DNA of 6,607 bases from Dorea sp. (GCA_016295505.1 JAEDLC010000102.1:1-6607), one strand, 5' to 3'. Positions 1-6,474 are shown, counted from the first letter of the stretch. The notes: generated from the letters alone by a model not told the origin. Program-made: numbers and translations.

Positions 1-1251
1 GTGAATATAAGAAAAAGAATGCTGGCAGCAGGTATGGTGACGGTTGTATTGATCTCTCTTGCTTGTTCCGGTCTTGCCGGATGCCGAAAAAAAGAAGTGA
101 CCGAAGAAAAGAAAAAACAGGTAATCACCTTATGGCATTACTGGGATATGTCATTCCAGAAAAAAACATTGTCGCGGCTCATTGATCAGTTTAATCAGTC
201 ACAGGATGAGATAGAAGTAAAGACGCGCTATATTCCGGATGCAGATTTTAAAAAGGAATTGGCACTTTCCATGTATGAAAATGAAATGCCGGATATCGCA
301 CTTGTGGATTCGTCAGATTTTCTGTTTTTTCAGAACGCAAAGTCTTTTGTAGATCTCAGTCACAGGGTGGATGGAATTGAAGAATATATGCCGGAAGCAT
401 TGGAGCCGTGTACGGTGGGAAATAAGATCATGGGTCTTCCGGTAGGGGTAAATTGTGTGGGACTGATCTATAATGCACAGATGCTGCGGGAAGCAGGACT
501 GTCTGTGCCGTCTACCTGGGAGGAGTTCTATGAGACTGCCAGGGCATTGACAAAGGATGGAGTCTATGGATATGTCCAGTCGACACTGGAAAGTGAGGAA
601 AGTATCTATACATTTCTTCCGGTGTTCTGGAGCATGGGAGGAGATACAGAGGATCTGACTTCGGCGGACAGCCGGGCATCGTATGAACTGATGCGGCGTA
701 TGGCGGATGAAGGAATCATCAGCCGTCAGTCGGGAAATCTGACGGGAAAAGACCTGACGATGCAATTTGCAAAGGGAAAGATTGCAATGATGGCGGGAAA
801 CTCTATACAGGCAGAATATATCAGAGAGAAGAATCCGGAACTGGAAGTGGAAGTTACATATATGCCGACGGATGGAGAACGGATAACCGTACAGGGTGGG
901 GAGATATTCTGTGTTACGGAAGGAAAGCACGTTGAAGAAGCAATTACCTTTTTAAATTATATCAGTGAAAATGAGCGAATGGCCGAGTATATCGATGATC
1001 TGGGATATCTGGCGGCAAAAAAAGAGATTTTGAAAAAGCAGTATCCGGACAACCCGATCTGCCACAGCTATATTGAGATGCTGTCGTATGCAAGAACAAG
1101 AGAAAAGTCAGAACGATGGCCGGAAATATCTGCGGTGATGATTGAGGCACTGGACCGGTCAATCAATGACGAAGCCAGTGAAACAGAGATCCTGCAGGAT
1201 GCAAAAGATAAGATTCAGAAGATCAGGAGGGCAGAAGATGAAGAAAGATAG
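1..1251 (+). CDS. ABC-type sugar-binding lipoprotein (family 1 extracellular solute-binding protein)
   Basis: The 416-aa product is an exported, lipid-anchored solute-binding protein, probably for a sugar or oligosaccharide. Residues 1-28 form a lipoprotein signal: a basic n-region (RKR at 4-6), a hydrophobic core (about 8-22) and the lipobox LAGC, with Cys28 as the expected lipidated residue. A charged Lys/Glu linker follows. The mature part has family 1 (MalE/CUT1-like) hallmarks: ITLWHYWD near 42-49, MPDIALVDSSD near 96-106, GLPVGVNCVGLIYN near 145-158, PSTWEEF near 170-176, and FAKGKIAMM near 256-264. Length is normal for the family. The start is GTG at base 1; its ribosome binding site is outside the window, and an ATG at 19 would leave a weaker n-region. 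The 3' end overlaps the kinase gene by 14 nt, and no permease gene follows. I infer that it may act as the ligand receptor for that kinase rather than only as a transport subunit. The ligand is unknown. Family is confident; sensing role is inference. Confidence 0.9.
   Translation: MNIRKRMLAAGMVTVVLISLACSGLAGCRKKEVTEEKKKQVITLWHYWDMSFQKKTLSRLIDQFNQSQDEIEVKTRYIPDADFKKELALSMYENEMPDIALVDSSDFLFFQNAKSFVDLSHRVDGIEEYMPEALEPCTVGNKIMGLPVGVNCVGLIYNAQMLREAGLSVPSTWEEFYETARALTKDGVYGYVQSTLESEESIYTFLPVFWSMGGDTEDLTSADSRASYELMRRMADEGIISRQSGNLTGKDLTMQFAKGKIAMMAGNSIQAEYIREKNPELEVEVTYMPTDGERITVQGGEIFCVTEGKHVEEAITFLNYISENERMAEYIDDLGYLAAKKEILKKQYPDNPICHSYIEMLSYARTREKSERWPEISAVMIEALDRSINDEASETEILQDAKDKIQKIRRAEDEER
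1225..1230 (+). promoter_or_regulatory. ribosome binding site that sets the kinase start
   Basis: A perfect AGGAGG lies 7 nt before the ATG at 1238, inside the end of the solute-binding protein gene. It decides the kinase start against the upstream in-frame ATG at 1142. Starting at 1142 would add 32 polar, basic residues in front of the first membrane segment and would overlap the previous gene by 110 nt. Confidence 0.85.
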
Positions 1252-3019
1252 GACGATCAAACAACTGCTGGTTCCGGTCTTTCTGATTTCAACCTGCATT
1301 CCGATGCTTCTTTTTGCAGCGATCTTTCTGTATCGACTGAATCGAACACTGAATGAAAATATAGAGTTACAGATTGAAAATAATCTGAATCAGGCAGATC
1401 AGAGTCTGAACATGATTCTGGATAAATATGATACACTTTTGTATGATCTGTGTACCGATGATGAAATTATTGATATTGTGAATCAGATCAACCAGGATGA
1501 GGATACACTCGAGAGCAACAGCAGCAGGATCCGGCGTGAATTGAGCCATATCTGCAATCGCAATGAAGGAATTGCCGGAATTACCATTGTTACAGAAAAT
1601 GGACAGATACTTTTTTATGACAGACTGACAGGATCTTCTGCTACAACGGCATGGGCAGATCAGATTCAGGTGCCGGAAAAGAAGAAGACAGCAATATACA
1701 GAAGTACAGAGGGACCGATAGAGTCTGACGGTGAGCAGGTATACCTGTTCCAGATTATCCGGAATATCGTGGACTATCACGATATCCATAAATCGATGGG
1801 AACGATCGTGTTCAGCATTGATGAGTCAGTATTGCAGACGATGCTGGAGTCCGGCGACAATGCAACGATCCGGATTGTAAGTAACAGCAGGATACTGGCT
1901 TCACCGGATCCGTCGGAGATTGGGAAGATATACGATACATCCGATACAGGAGATTACCGATATGCTCACAGGTTAAACGAAAAGAGCGGATTTATGATCA
2001 CAGTTGCACATTCACTGGAAATGTACAAGCGTACACTGAGAGATCAGATTATTCTGTGGATCCTGATTGTTGTGGGATGTATTATCCTTTTGAATCTGTC
2101 ATCTTATTATCTGTTCCGGCCGCATATCCGGCAGCTTGAGCTTCTGGATCAGGCTATGAAAGAGGTGGAAAACGGCAATCTTGAGGTACAGATTCCGGAT
2201 GGCAGTCATCTGTCGACAGAGATCAGACAGATATCTTCGGGATTTAACGATATGGTAAAACATCTGGACAGTCTGATCGCCCGGGTAAAAGAAGCTGTTG
2301 TAGAACAGAAAAATGCAGAGATATCTGCGCTGGAAGCTCAGATAGACCCTCATTTCCTATATAATACACTGGATACGATTAACTGGAAAGCGATTGAAGA
2401 AGGACAGTTTGAAATCAGTGAGATGGTAGGAGCGCTGGCGGATATTCTGCGCTATACCGTAAAGAATGCGGGAGCGGAGACATCGATGGAACAGGAAATG
2501 TATTTTCTGGAATATTATATCTTTCTTCAGAAAGCAAAGCTGGAAAAAGAACTGACGGTGGAAATGAAGATTCCGCAGGAACTGTATGGATATCGGATCC
2601 ATAAGCTGTTGATTCAGCCATTTGTAGAAAATGCACTGAAGCATGGACTGAGAAACATAGAACAGGATCCAAAGCTTGGGATTACCATGAGAGAAGCGGG
2701 AGATCAGATTCATATTATCGTATGGAACAACGGAGAAGCAATTCCGGCAGAAGAACTTCGGAGACTGAACAGTGAACAGATGGAGGAGGATTCAAAGTAC
2801 GCTTCGGAACATCTTGGGATTATTAATGTAAGAAAACGTATGGCTCTTTATTATGGGGATCAGGCGGCAGTGTATTTTGACAGCAGCCCGGGAATGAACA
2901 CAGAAGTACATCTGTTTATTCCGATTGTTAGAGCGGAAGTACAGGAAACTGACGCAAAAGAAAGTACCGGTCCGGAGGCACCGGAAGGCGAAGAAGGAGG
3001 GAGTATATGCGGATCGTAG
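1238..3019 (+). CDS. YesM/LytS-type membrane sensor histidine kinase
   Basis: The 593-aa product is a membrane sensor kinase. Order of parts: a short basic cytoplasmic start; transmembrane segment at about 10-32; extracellular sensor region of about 235 residues (33-268), probably of the Cache type although I cannot prove the fold; second membrane segment at about 269-293; HAMP-like linker at about 293-346; and a His_kinase domain with the phosphoacceptor motif DPHFLYNTLD, His372. The ATPase domain shows the N box VENALKHG (463-470, Asn465) and a G2-like box HLGIINVRKRM (525-535). The G1 box reads WNNGEAIP (496-503), where DNGxG is usual, so the adenine-contacting Asp appears replaced by Asn497. 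The C-terminal 25 or so residues are an acidic, Gly/Pro-rich tail without domain signs. The stop overlaps the regulator gene by 13 nt. Its partners are very probably the upstream lipoprotein (signal) and the downstream regulator (phosphotransfer). Gene symbol withheld because the family has many paralogues. Confidence 0.92.
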   Translation: MKKDRTIKQLLVPVFLISTCIPMLLFAAIFLYRLNRTLNENIELQIENNLNQADQSLNMILDKYDTLLYDLCTDDEIIDIVNQINQDEDTLESNSSRIRRELSHICNRNEGIAGITIVTENGQILFYDRLTGSSATTAWADQIQVPEKKKTAIYRSTEGPIESDGEQVYLFQIIRNIVDYHDIHKSMGTIVFSIDESVLQTMLESGDNATIRIVSNSRILASPDPSEIGKIYDTSDTGDYRYAHRLNEKSGFMITVAHSLEMYKRTLRDQIILWILIVVGCIILLNLSSYYLFRPHIRQLELLDQAMKEVENGNLEVQIPDGSHLSTEIRQISSGFNDMVKHLDSLIARVKEAVVEQKNAEISALEAQIDPHFLYNTLDTINWKAIEEGQFEISEMVGALADILRYTVKNAGAETSMEQEMYFLEYYIFLQKAKLEKELTVEMKIPQELYGYRIHKLLIQPFVENALKHGLRNIEQDPKLGITMREAGDQIHIIVWNNGEAIPAEELRRLNSEQMEEDSKYASEHLGIINVRKRMALYYGDQAAVYFDSSPGMNTEVHLFIPIVRAEVQETDAKESTGPEAPEGEEGGSICGS

Positions 3020-4530
3020 TTGTAGAGGATGAAGCACCGATCAGAGAAGGTCTGGGCAATATTCTGGCAAAATTAGATGACAGCTATGAACTTGCTGGAA
3101 AGGCAAAAAGCGGAAAAGAAGGTCTGGAACTGGTAAGAAAAACAAAGCCGGACCTGGTTATTCTGGATATCCGTATGCCTGATATGGACGGACTGACGAT
3201 GCTTGCACATATCAGGGAAGAAAAGATTGACTGCAGAGCCATGGTTCTGAGCGCATACTCGGATTTTGACTATGCGAAACGTGCGATAGAACTTGGAATT
3301 GATAATTATCTGTTGAAACCAATTAAGGTGACAGAACTGAAAAGAGTACTGAAGGAGATCGAAGAGTCCATCGCCAGAGATCAGAGTAAGGATCATCTCC
3401 TGAGTCTGGAGCATGTGTTTCTGAATGCCATTACAGGACAGCTGGAGAATGATGAGCAGATGGCGGCCCTTTTGAAGGAAAAATATGATCTGTCAGAAGA
3501 TGAGCCGATCGCGATCTTCGGAGTGGGAATGGGATCCAACTACGAAAAATACAGGAAATATGTACAGATGGCTATGGCGGATATGGAAATTCACGGAAAA
3601 GGATTCCGGGCGTATACCATAGAATTTGCCAGAAGGCAGTCATATGTCATGATTCTGTACCATCTGGAAGACGTAGAAAAAACAAGAGCATATATTGAAA
3701 ATACGATTGTTCCGATGCTGTGCAGTAAGATCAGTGGAAAGCTGATCTTAAGCTGGAATGAGTGCAGAGGACTTTTGAAGATACGGGATGCAGTAATGGA
3801 AGCCGACCAGAGAACAGAGTGGAATCTGATCTTTGGGAAAAAGGCGCTGATCAGCAGACAGAAGCTGGAAGAAGTGAAAACATTTCCGCTGAAATATCCG
3901 CTTAGTCTGGAAGATCAGGCAAAGGAATCTGTTGCTGCGAAGGATGAAAAGGCATTTCAGGCAGTCTGGAAAAAGTTTCGTGATTATTGCCGTGAAGTTC
4001 CGTGCACGCCTCGGGATATGAAAGAAGCGATGACCCGTCTGGCTTTCCATCTGTCCTATGTGGCGGCAGAAGTGGGAGCAGAAGAAGCCATGTCCGGGAC
4101 ACAGCGGTTCTTAAAAGTCATCTCAGAGGCGGCAAGCTGGGTAGACATTGAGGACAGGCTCGATGCATTTTTTACAGATCTTACACAGAAGAACTATGAA
4201 GAAGAAGAGGTCAGCCTGCTGATACAGAAAGCGCTGCAGTATACCAAGCAATATTACAATCAGGGGATCACGCTGGAAGAGATCGCAGAAAAGCTGCATG
4301 TGTCAGAAGAGTATCTGAGCAGTCAGTTTAAAAAAGAGACCGGCAGCACATTTTCAGAGACTATACGCAGGTACCGGATTGAAAATGTAAAGGGGCTTTT
4401 GCTGAAATCCTCCCTGAAGCTGAATCAGATTGCGGATATGGTCGGATATTCCGACCCTAAATACATGAGCAAAGTATTTAAAGAAGAGGTAGGAATGCTT
4501 CCGCTGGAATATCGGAAAAAGAACGGATAA
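3007..4530 (+). CDS. YesN-type response regulator, receiver plus AraC-type DNA-binding domain
   Basis: The 507-aa product is a cytoplasmic transcription regulator that should receive phosphate from the kinase encoded just upstream. The receiver domain (about 1-120) is complete: acidic pair Glu7/Asp8, phosphoacceptor Asp54 in VILDIRMPDMDG, Ser82, Tyr84 and Lys104 in LLKP. A middle region of about 280 residues (125-400) has no motif I recognise; long linkers of this kind are common in YesN-type proteins. The C-terminus (about 405-507) is an AraC-family domain with two helix-turn-helix units, ITLEEIAEKLHVSEEYLSSQF (421-441 region) and LNQIADMVGYSDPKYMSKVF (472-491), ending in the usual PLEYRKK. 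The start ATG has AAGGAGGG six nt upstream, lies within the kinase's last codons, and implies coupled translation. Targets are unknown; related regulators usually activate carbohydrate uptake and glycan-use genes. No clear terminator follows within the next 120 nt. Confidence 0.93.
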   Translation: MRIVVVEDEAPIREGLGNILAKLDDSYELAGKAKSGKEGLELVRKTKPDLVILDIRMPDMDGLTMLAHIREEKIDCRAMVLSAYSDFDYAKRAIELGIDNYLLKPIKVTELKRVLKEIEESIARDQSKDHLLSLEHVFLNAITGQLENDEQMAALLKEKYDLSEDEPIAIFGVGMGSNYEKYRKYVQMAMADMEIHGKGFRAYTIEFARRQSYVMILYHLEDVEKTRAYIENTIVPMLCSKISGKLILSWNECRGLLKIRDAVMEADQRTEWNLIFGKKALISRQKLEEVKTFPLKYPLSLEDQAKESVAAKDEKAFQAVWKKFRDYCREVPCTPRDMKEAMTRLAFHLSYVAAEVGAEEAMSGTQRFLKVISEAASWVDIEDRLDAFFTDLTQKNYEEEEVSLLIQKALQYTKQYYNQGITLEEIAEKLHVSEEYLSSQFKKETGSTFSETIRRYRIENVKGLLLKSSLKLNQIADMVGYSDPKYMSKVFKEEVGMLPLEYRKKNG

Positions 4531-4597
4531 CGCTCTGAACCGGGATAAATATGTCAAAAAACGCTAAAATTTTCTACCTTTTTCAAATATTTCCCCC

Positions 4598-4625
4598 TTT
4601 CATGTTTCTAACATTATGCTAATAT
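4598..4625 (+). promoter_or_regulatory. probable extended -10 promoter for the HPr-like gene
   Basis: TATGC followed by TAATAT (4615-4625) matches an extended -10 element (TRTGN plus a TATAAT-like hexamer). The best-placed -35, TTTCAT at 4598-4603 with a 16-nt spacer, is poor, as is tolerable for extended -10 promoters. Transcription would begin near 4632, giving a leader of roughly 20 nt before the ATG at 4654. An overlapping TATTAT (4623-4628) is an alternative -10. This also argues against the in-frame ATG at 4627 as the start, since it sits in the -10 region. Confidence 0.45.
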
Positions 4626-4630
4626 TATGC
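4609..4630 (+). repeat. 11-bp tandem repeat over the promoter -10 region
   Basis: TAACATTATGC (4609-4619) is followed directly by TAATATTATGC (4620-4630), 10 of 11 positions identical. The period is close to one helical turn, so both copies face the same side of the DNA. The repeat covers the putative -10. It may be an operator or a chance slippage duplication; the sequence alone does not decide. Confidence 0.6.
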
Positions 4631-4653
4631 CAACAAGAAAAGGAGAGATTATT

Positions 4654-4884
4654 ATGAGCAGGAAAATCGTAGTATTCCATAACCCGGACGAAGTATTAGA
4701 CTTTGTGAAAAAAGTAGAAAAATATCCTTATGATATGGATATGAAAAGAGGAAAATACCTTGTAGATGCCAAATCTCTTTTGGGACTTATGAATCTCGGG
4801 TTTGGAAGAGAAATTGAATTGAAAGTATATCATGATGACTGTCAGGACCTCTGGAAAGATATAGAAAAATATGTTGCAGCATAA
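4654..4884 (+). CDS. HPr-like protein lacking the catalytic histidine (Crh-like)
   Basis: The 76-aa cytoplasmic protein resembles the PTS phosphocarrier HPr. The region VDAKSLLGLMNLG (37-49) matches the HPr segment around regulatory Ser46 (NxKSIMGVMSLG), placing Ser41 at that site. Counting back from it, without gaps, the HPr active-site His15 aligns with Asn10, and the usual HARPAT motif is replaced by HNPDEV; His9 is one position off. The protein therefore probably cannot accept phosphate from Enzyme I but might still be phosphorylated on Ser41 by HPr kinase, as for Bacillus Crh, which has Gln at position 15. It is a few residues shorter than typical HPr (85-88 aa). The start at 4654 is set by AGGAG at 4641-4645, 8 nt upstream; the in-frame ATG at 4627 lacks a ribosome binding site. 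It has its own candidate promoter and a strong terminator, so it is probably monocistronic. A catabolite-control role is inference; a degenerate paralogue with another function is possible. Confidence 0.85.
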   Translation: MSRKIVVFHNPDEVLDFVKKVEKYPYDMDMKRGKYLVDAKSLLGLMNLGFGREIELKVYHDDCQDLWKDIEKYVAA

Positions 4885-4895
4885 GTAACGGGTAC

Positions 4896-4924
4896 TTGTG
4901 CCAGAAAACTCCCCGGCGTATAAT
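4896..4924 (+). promoter_or_regulatory. candidate promoter of the exporter gene, -10 in the terminator loop
   Basis: TTGTGC (4896-4901) and a perfect TATAAT (4919-4924) are separated by 17 nt. The -10 lies in the loop of the intrinsic terminator of the preceding gene. Initiation would fall about 4931, at the right arm, so the new transcript would lack the left arm and could not form the hairpin. The -35 matches the consensus at only TTG. Confidence 0.4.
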
Positions 4925-4946
4925 AGAATGCGCCAGGGAGTTTTTT
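4905..4946 (+). terminator. intrinsic terminator of the HPr-like gene
   Basis: The left arm AAAACTCCCCGGCG (4905-4918) pairs with the right arm CGCCAGGGAGTTTT (4931-4944) with one C/A mismatch, around a 12-nt loop (4919-4930). The T run continues to 4946. It starts 20 nt after the stop codon of the HPr-like gene. The A-run on the left makes it partly symmetrical, but the four-base T run on the other strand is short for bidirectional use. Confidence 0.92.
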
Positions 4947-4949
4947 GTA

Positions 4950-4955
4950 TATAAT
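4950..4955 (+). promoter_or_regulatory. second TATAAT, alternative -10 for the exporter gene
   Basis: A second perfect TATAAT follows directly after the terminator T run. No acceptable -35 is found at 16 to 18 nt upstream, where the sequence is the terminator's right arm and loop (around AATGCG), and there is no TGN extension in register. It is a less likely promoter than the one at 4896-4924, or an auxiliary one. Confidence 0.25.
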
Positions 4956-4964
4956 ACAGATAGC

Positions 4965-4996
4965 CATGCAGATCCAAAAGAATCATGCATGCAGAT
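4965..4996 (+). repeat. short direct and inverted repeats in the exporter leader
   Basis: CATGCAGAT occurs at 4965-4973 and again at 4988-4996, 23 bp apart. CATGCA (4965-4970) is also the reverse complement of TGCATG (4986-4991), which could form a 6-bp stem with a 15-nt loop, and CATGCATG at 4984-4991 is itself palindromic. The set lies between the candidate promoters and the ribosome binding site, a plausible place for a repressor site or leader structure. Function is not shown. Confidence 0.5.
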
Positions 4997-5007
4997 TCCG
5001 GCAAAAC

Positions 5008-5028
5008 AGGAGGTACAGATACAGAAGA
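5008..5028 (+). promoter_or_regulatory. ribosome binding site with stretched spacing and duplicated hexamer
   Basis: AGGAGG (5008-5013) is followed by TACAGA twice (5014-5019 and 5020-5025), then AGA and the ATG at 5029. The spacing is 15 nt; with one TACAGA it would be 9 nt, the normal optimum. No in-frame ATG, GTG or TTG lies between. The wide spacing predicts weaker translation of the exporter. Confidence 0.65.
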
Positions 5029-6390
5029 ATGAGAACAAAGGTAAAAGTTGACAGAAGTGAATATTTATTTGACAATCATGCGTTATTTGCATTGATACTT
5101 CCATTGGTGATCGAACAGCTATTGGCAGTGCTGGTCGGTATGGCGGATTCGATCATGATCGCGAGTGTCGGAGAAGCGGCGGTATCAGGAGTGTCTCTGG
5201 TGGATCAGATCATGATACTTCTGATCAATGCATTTGCCGCACTGGCGACGGGAGGGGCAGTGGTTGCCGGGCAGTATCTGGGGCAGAAGAAGCCGCAGGA
5301 GGCATGCCGGTCTGCGACGCAGCTGGTCTGGTTTGTTACGATATGTGCGGTCGTGATCACGATTTTCGTCTATCTTGGAAAATATTTTATATTGCATGTT
5401 GTGTTTGGAAAGATTGAGCCGGATGTCATGCATCATGCGGATGTCTATCTGATGATTGTTGCGGCATCTATTCCATTTATGGCGTTGTATAATGGAGGGG
5501 CGGCGATCTTTCGTGTCATGGGGAATTCCAAAGTAACGATGCAGGTGTCCATGATCATGAATGTGATCAATGTGGCGGGAAATGCAATCCTGATCTACGG
5601 ATTTCACCGGGGAACTGAGGGAGTTGCGATACCGACGCTGGTATCAAGGATGACGGCAGCGATGATTATCATCGTTCTACTGTGTGATCAGAACCGGCTG
5701 CTTCACATAGAAAAAACGCTGCATTACCGGCTAAACTGGCCGCTGGTGAAAAAAATCTTAAGTATCGGTGTGCCAAACGGGCTGGAAAACAGTATGTTCC
5801 AGCTGGGCAAGATCATTGTACTGAGTCTTGTCTCCACATTTGGGACCTATGCGATCGCTGCGAATGCAGTGTCCAATGCGGTTGCCCTGTTCCAGATCCT
5901 TCCGGGAATGGCAATCTCACTGGCAGTCACCTCCGTCATCTCCAGATGCGTGGGCGCCGGAGATTACGAACAGGTAAAATATTACAACAAAAAACTGCTG
6001 AAGATCGTCTACATATGTACAGCAATCACGATTGCTGCGATATATTTTGCACTTCCGCTGATTTTGAAGGCATATCATCTCTCTGATCAGACGGCACAGG
6101 CAGCAACGAATATCATTAATTTCCATGGGATCAGTGCCATCCTGATATGGCCGATCGCATTTATTCTGCCCGGAACCTTCCGCGCCTGCGGAGATGCAAA
6201 AGCATGTATGTACATTACCAGTATCTCCATGTGGATCTTCCGGATCGGATTCAGTTATATTCTTGGAAAATACGCCGGAATGGGCGTGTTCGGTGTCTGG
6301 GTGGCGATGGTCATCGACTGGGTATTTCGGTCTGCCTGCTTCCTGATCCGGTACTTTGGCGGGAAATGGAGAAGGCAGGCAATCGTGTGA
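5029..6390 (+). CDS. MATE-family multidrug/metabolite exporter
   Basis: The 453-aa product is an inner-membrane protein with about 12 hydrophobic segments arranged as two homologous halves (roughly 15-220 and 240-445), the normal size and plan for MATE transporters, which export drugs or metabolites in exchange for Na+ or H+. Family-typical stretches include GMADSIMIASVGEAAVSGVS (37-56), GGAVVAGQYLGQKKPQEA (75-92), IFRVMGNSKVTMQ (160-172) with MNVINVAGNAILIYG (177-191), GVPNGLENSMFQLGK (247-261) and GTFRACGDAKACMY (382-395), the second-half counterpart of the FRVMGNSK loop. Asp40 in the first helix is in the usual acidic position. I chose ATG 5029 because upstream in-frame starts (TTG 4945 in the terminator, ATG 4966) have no ribosome binding site and would add a basic, non-hydrophobic extension. 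Substrate cannot be read from the sequence. It appears to be transcribed alone; no clear terminator separates it from guaA. Confidence 0.9.
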   Translation: MRTKVKVDRSEYLFDNHALFALILPLVIEQLLAVLVGMADSIMIASVGEAAVSGVSLVDQIMILLINAFAALATGGAVVAGQYLGQKKPQEACRSATQLVWFVTICAVVITIFVYLGKYFILHVVFGKIEPDVMHHADVYLMIVAASIPFMALYNGGAAIFRVMGNSKVTMQVSMIMNVINVAGNAILIYGFHRGTEGVAIPTLVSRMTAAMIIIVLLCDQNRLLHIEKTLHYRLNWPLVKKILSIGVPNGLENSMFQLGKIIVLSLVSTFGTYAIAANAVSNAVALFQILPGMAISLAVTSVISRCVGAGDYEQVKYYNKKLLKIVYICTAITIAAIYFALPLILKAYHLSDQTAQAATNIINFHGISAILIWPIAFILPGTFRACGDAKACMYITSISMWIFRIGFSYILGKYAGMGVFGVWVAMVIDWVFRSACFLIRYFGGKWRRQAIV

Positions 6391-6410
6391 TGAGCAGAAA
6401 AAGAAGAGGC

Positions 6411-6439
6411 TTGTAAAAGAAGATTATCTATCTTATAAT
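6411..6439 (+). promoter_or_regulatory. sigma-A-type promoter of guaA
   Basis: TTGTAA (6411-6416, 4 of 6 consensus bases) and a perfect TATAAT (6434-6439) are separated by exactly 17 nt. Transcription would begin near 6446, leaving a leader of about 30 nt. That is too short for a purine riboswitch or attenuator, so any purine control must act on the promoter itself. Confidence 0.75.
6420..6434 (+). repeat. inverted repeat in the guaA promoter spacer
   Basis: AAGAT (6420-6424) and ATCTT (6430-6434) form a perfect 5-bp inverted repeat around TATCT, lying between the -35 and -10 and touching the first base of the -10. It could be an operator, but short A/T-rich palindromes arise often by chance. 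Confidence 0.35.
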
Positions 6440-6474
6440 ATACTCATCCATTACAAAAACAGGAGGAAATTCTT

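Noticed and set aside
313..930. 205-aa minus-strand open frame, and similar minus-strand frames opposite the other genes
   Set aside because: They are antisense shadows rich in Cys, His, Arg and Ile with no domain signs, each opposite a well-supported gene.
1142..1237. 32-residue N-terminal extension of the histidine kinase from the ATG at 1142
   Set aside because: It lacks a ribosome binding site, overlaps the previous gene deeply and adds a basic polar segment; ATG 1238 has a perfect AGGAGG at 7 nt.
4440..4456. Perfect palindrome GGTCGG-ATATT-CCGACC within the regulator gene
   Set aside because: It encodes the conserved VGYSDP segment of the AraC-type domain and has no T run, so it is explained by coding constraint.
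4500..4518. TTCCG/CGGAA hairpin near the end of the regulator gene as operon terminator
   Set aside because: The stem is only 5 bp and is followed by A-rich, not T-rich, sequence.
4556..4569. Possible cre (CcpA) site around the CG at 4562-4563
   Set aside because: The core lacks the initial TG and the final CA of the cre consensus; the match is mainly A-richness.
4627..4653. Start of the HPr-like protein at the ATG at 4627
   Set aside because: It lies in the putative -10 region and has no ribosome binding site; ATG 4654 has AGGAG at 8 nt and fits the family N-terminus.
4945..5028. 28-residue N-terminal extension of the MATE exporter from TTG 4945 or ATG 4966
   Set aside because: The TTG lies in the terminator T run, neither start has a ribosome binding site, and the extension is basic and unlike the family.
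6147..6416. 89-aa open frame inside the end of the exporter gene, and an 8-codon frame at 6390-6416
   Set aside because: The long one is an out-of-frame shadow of the exporter gene with arginine-rich translation; the short one lacks a usable ribosome binding site and any recognisable content.
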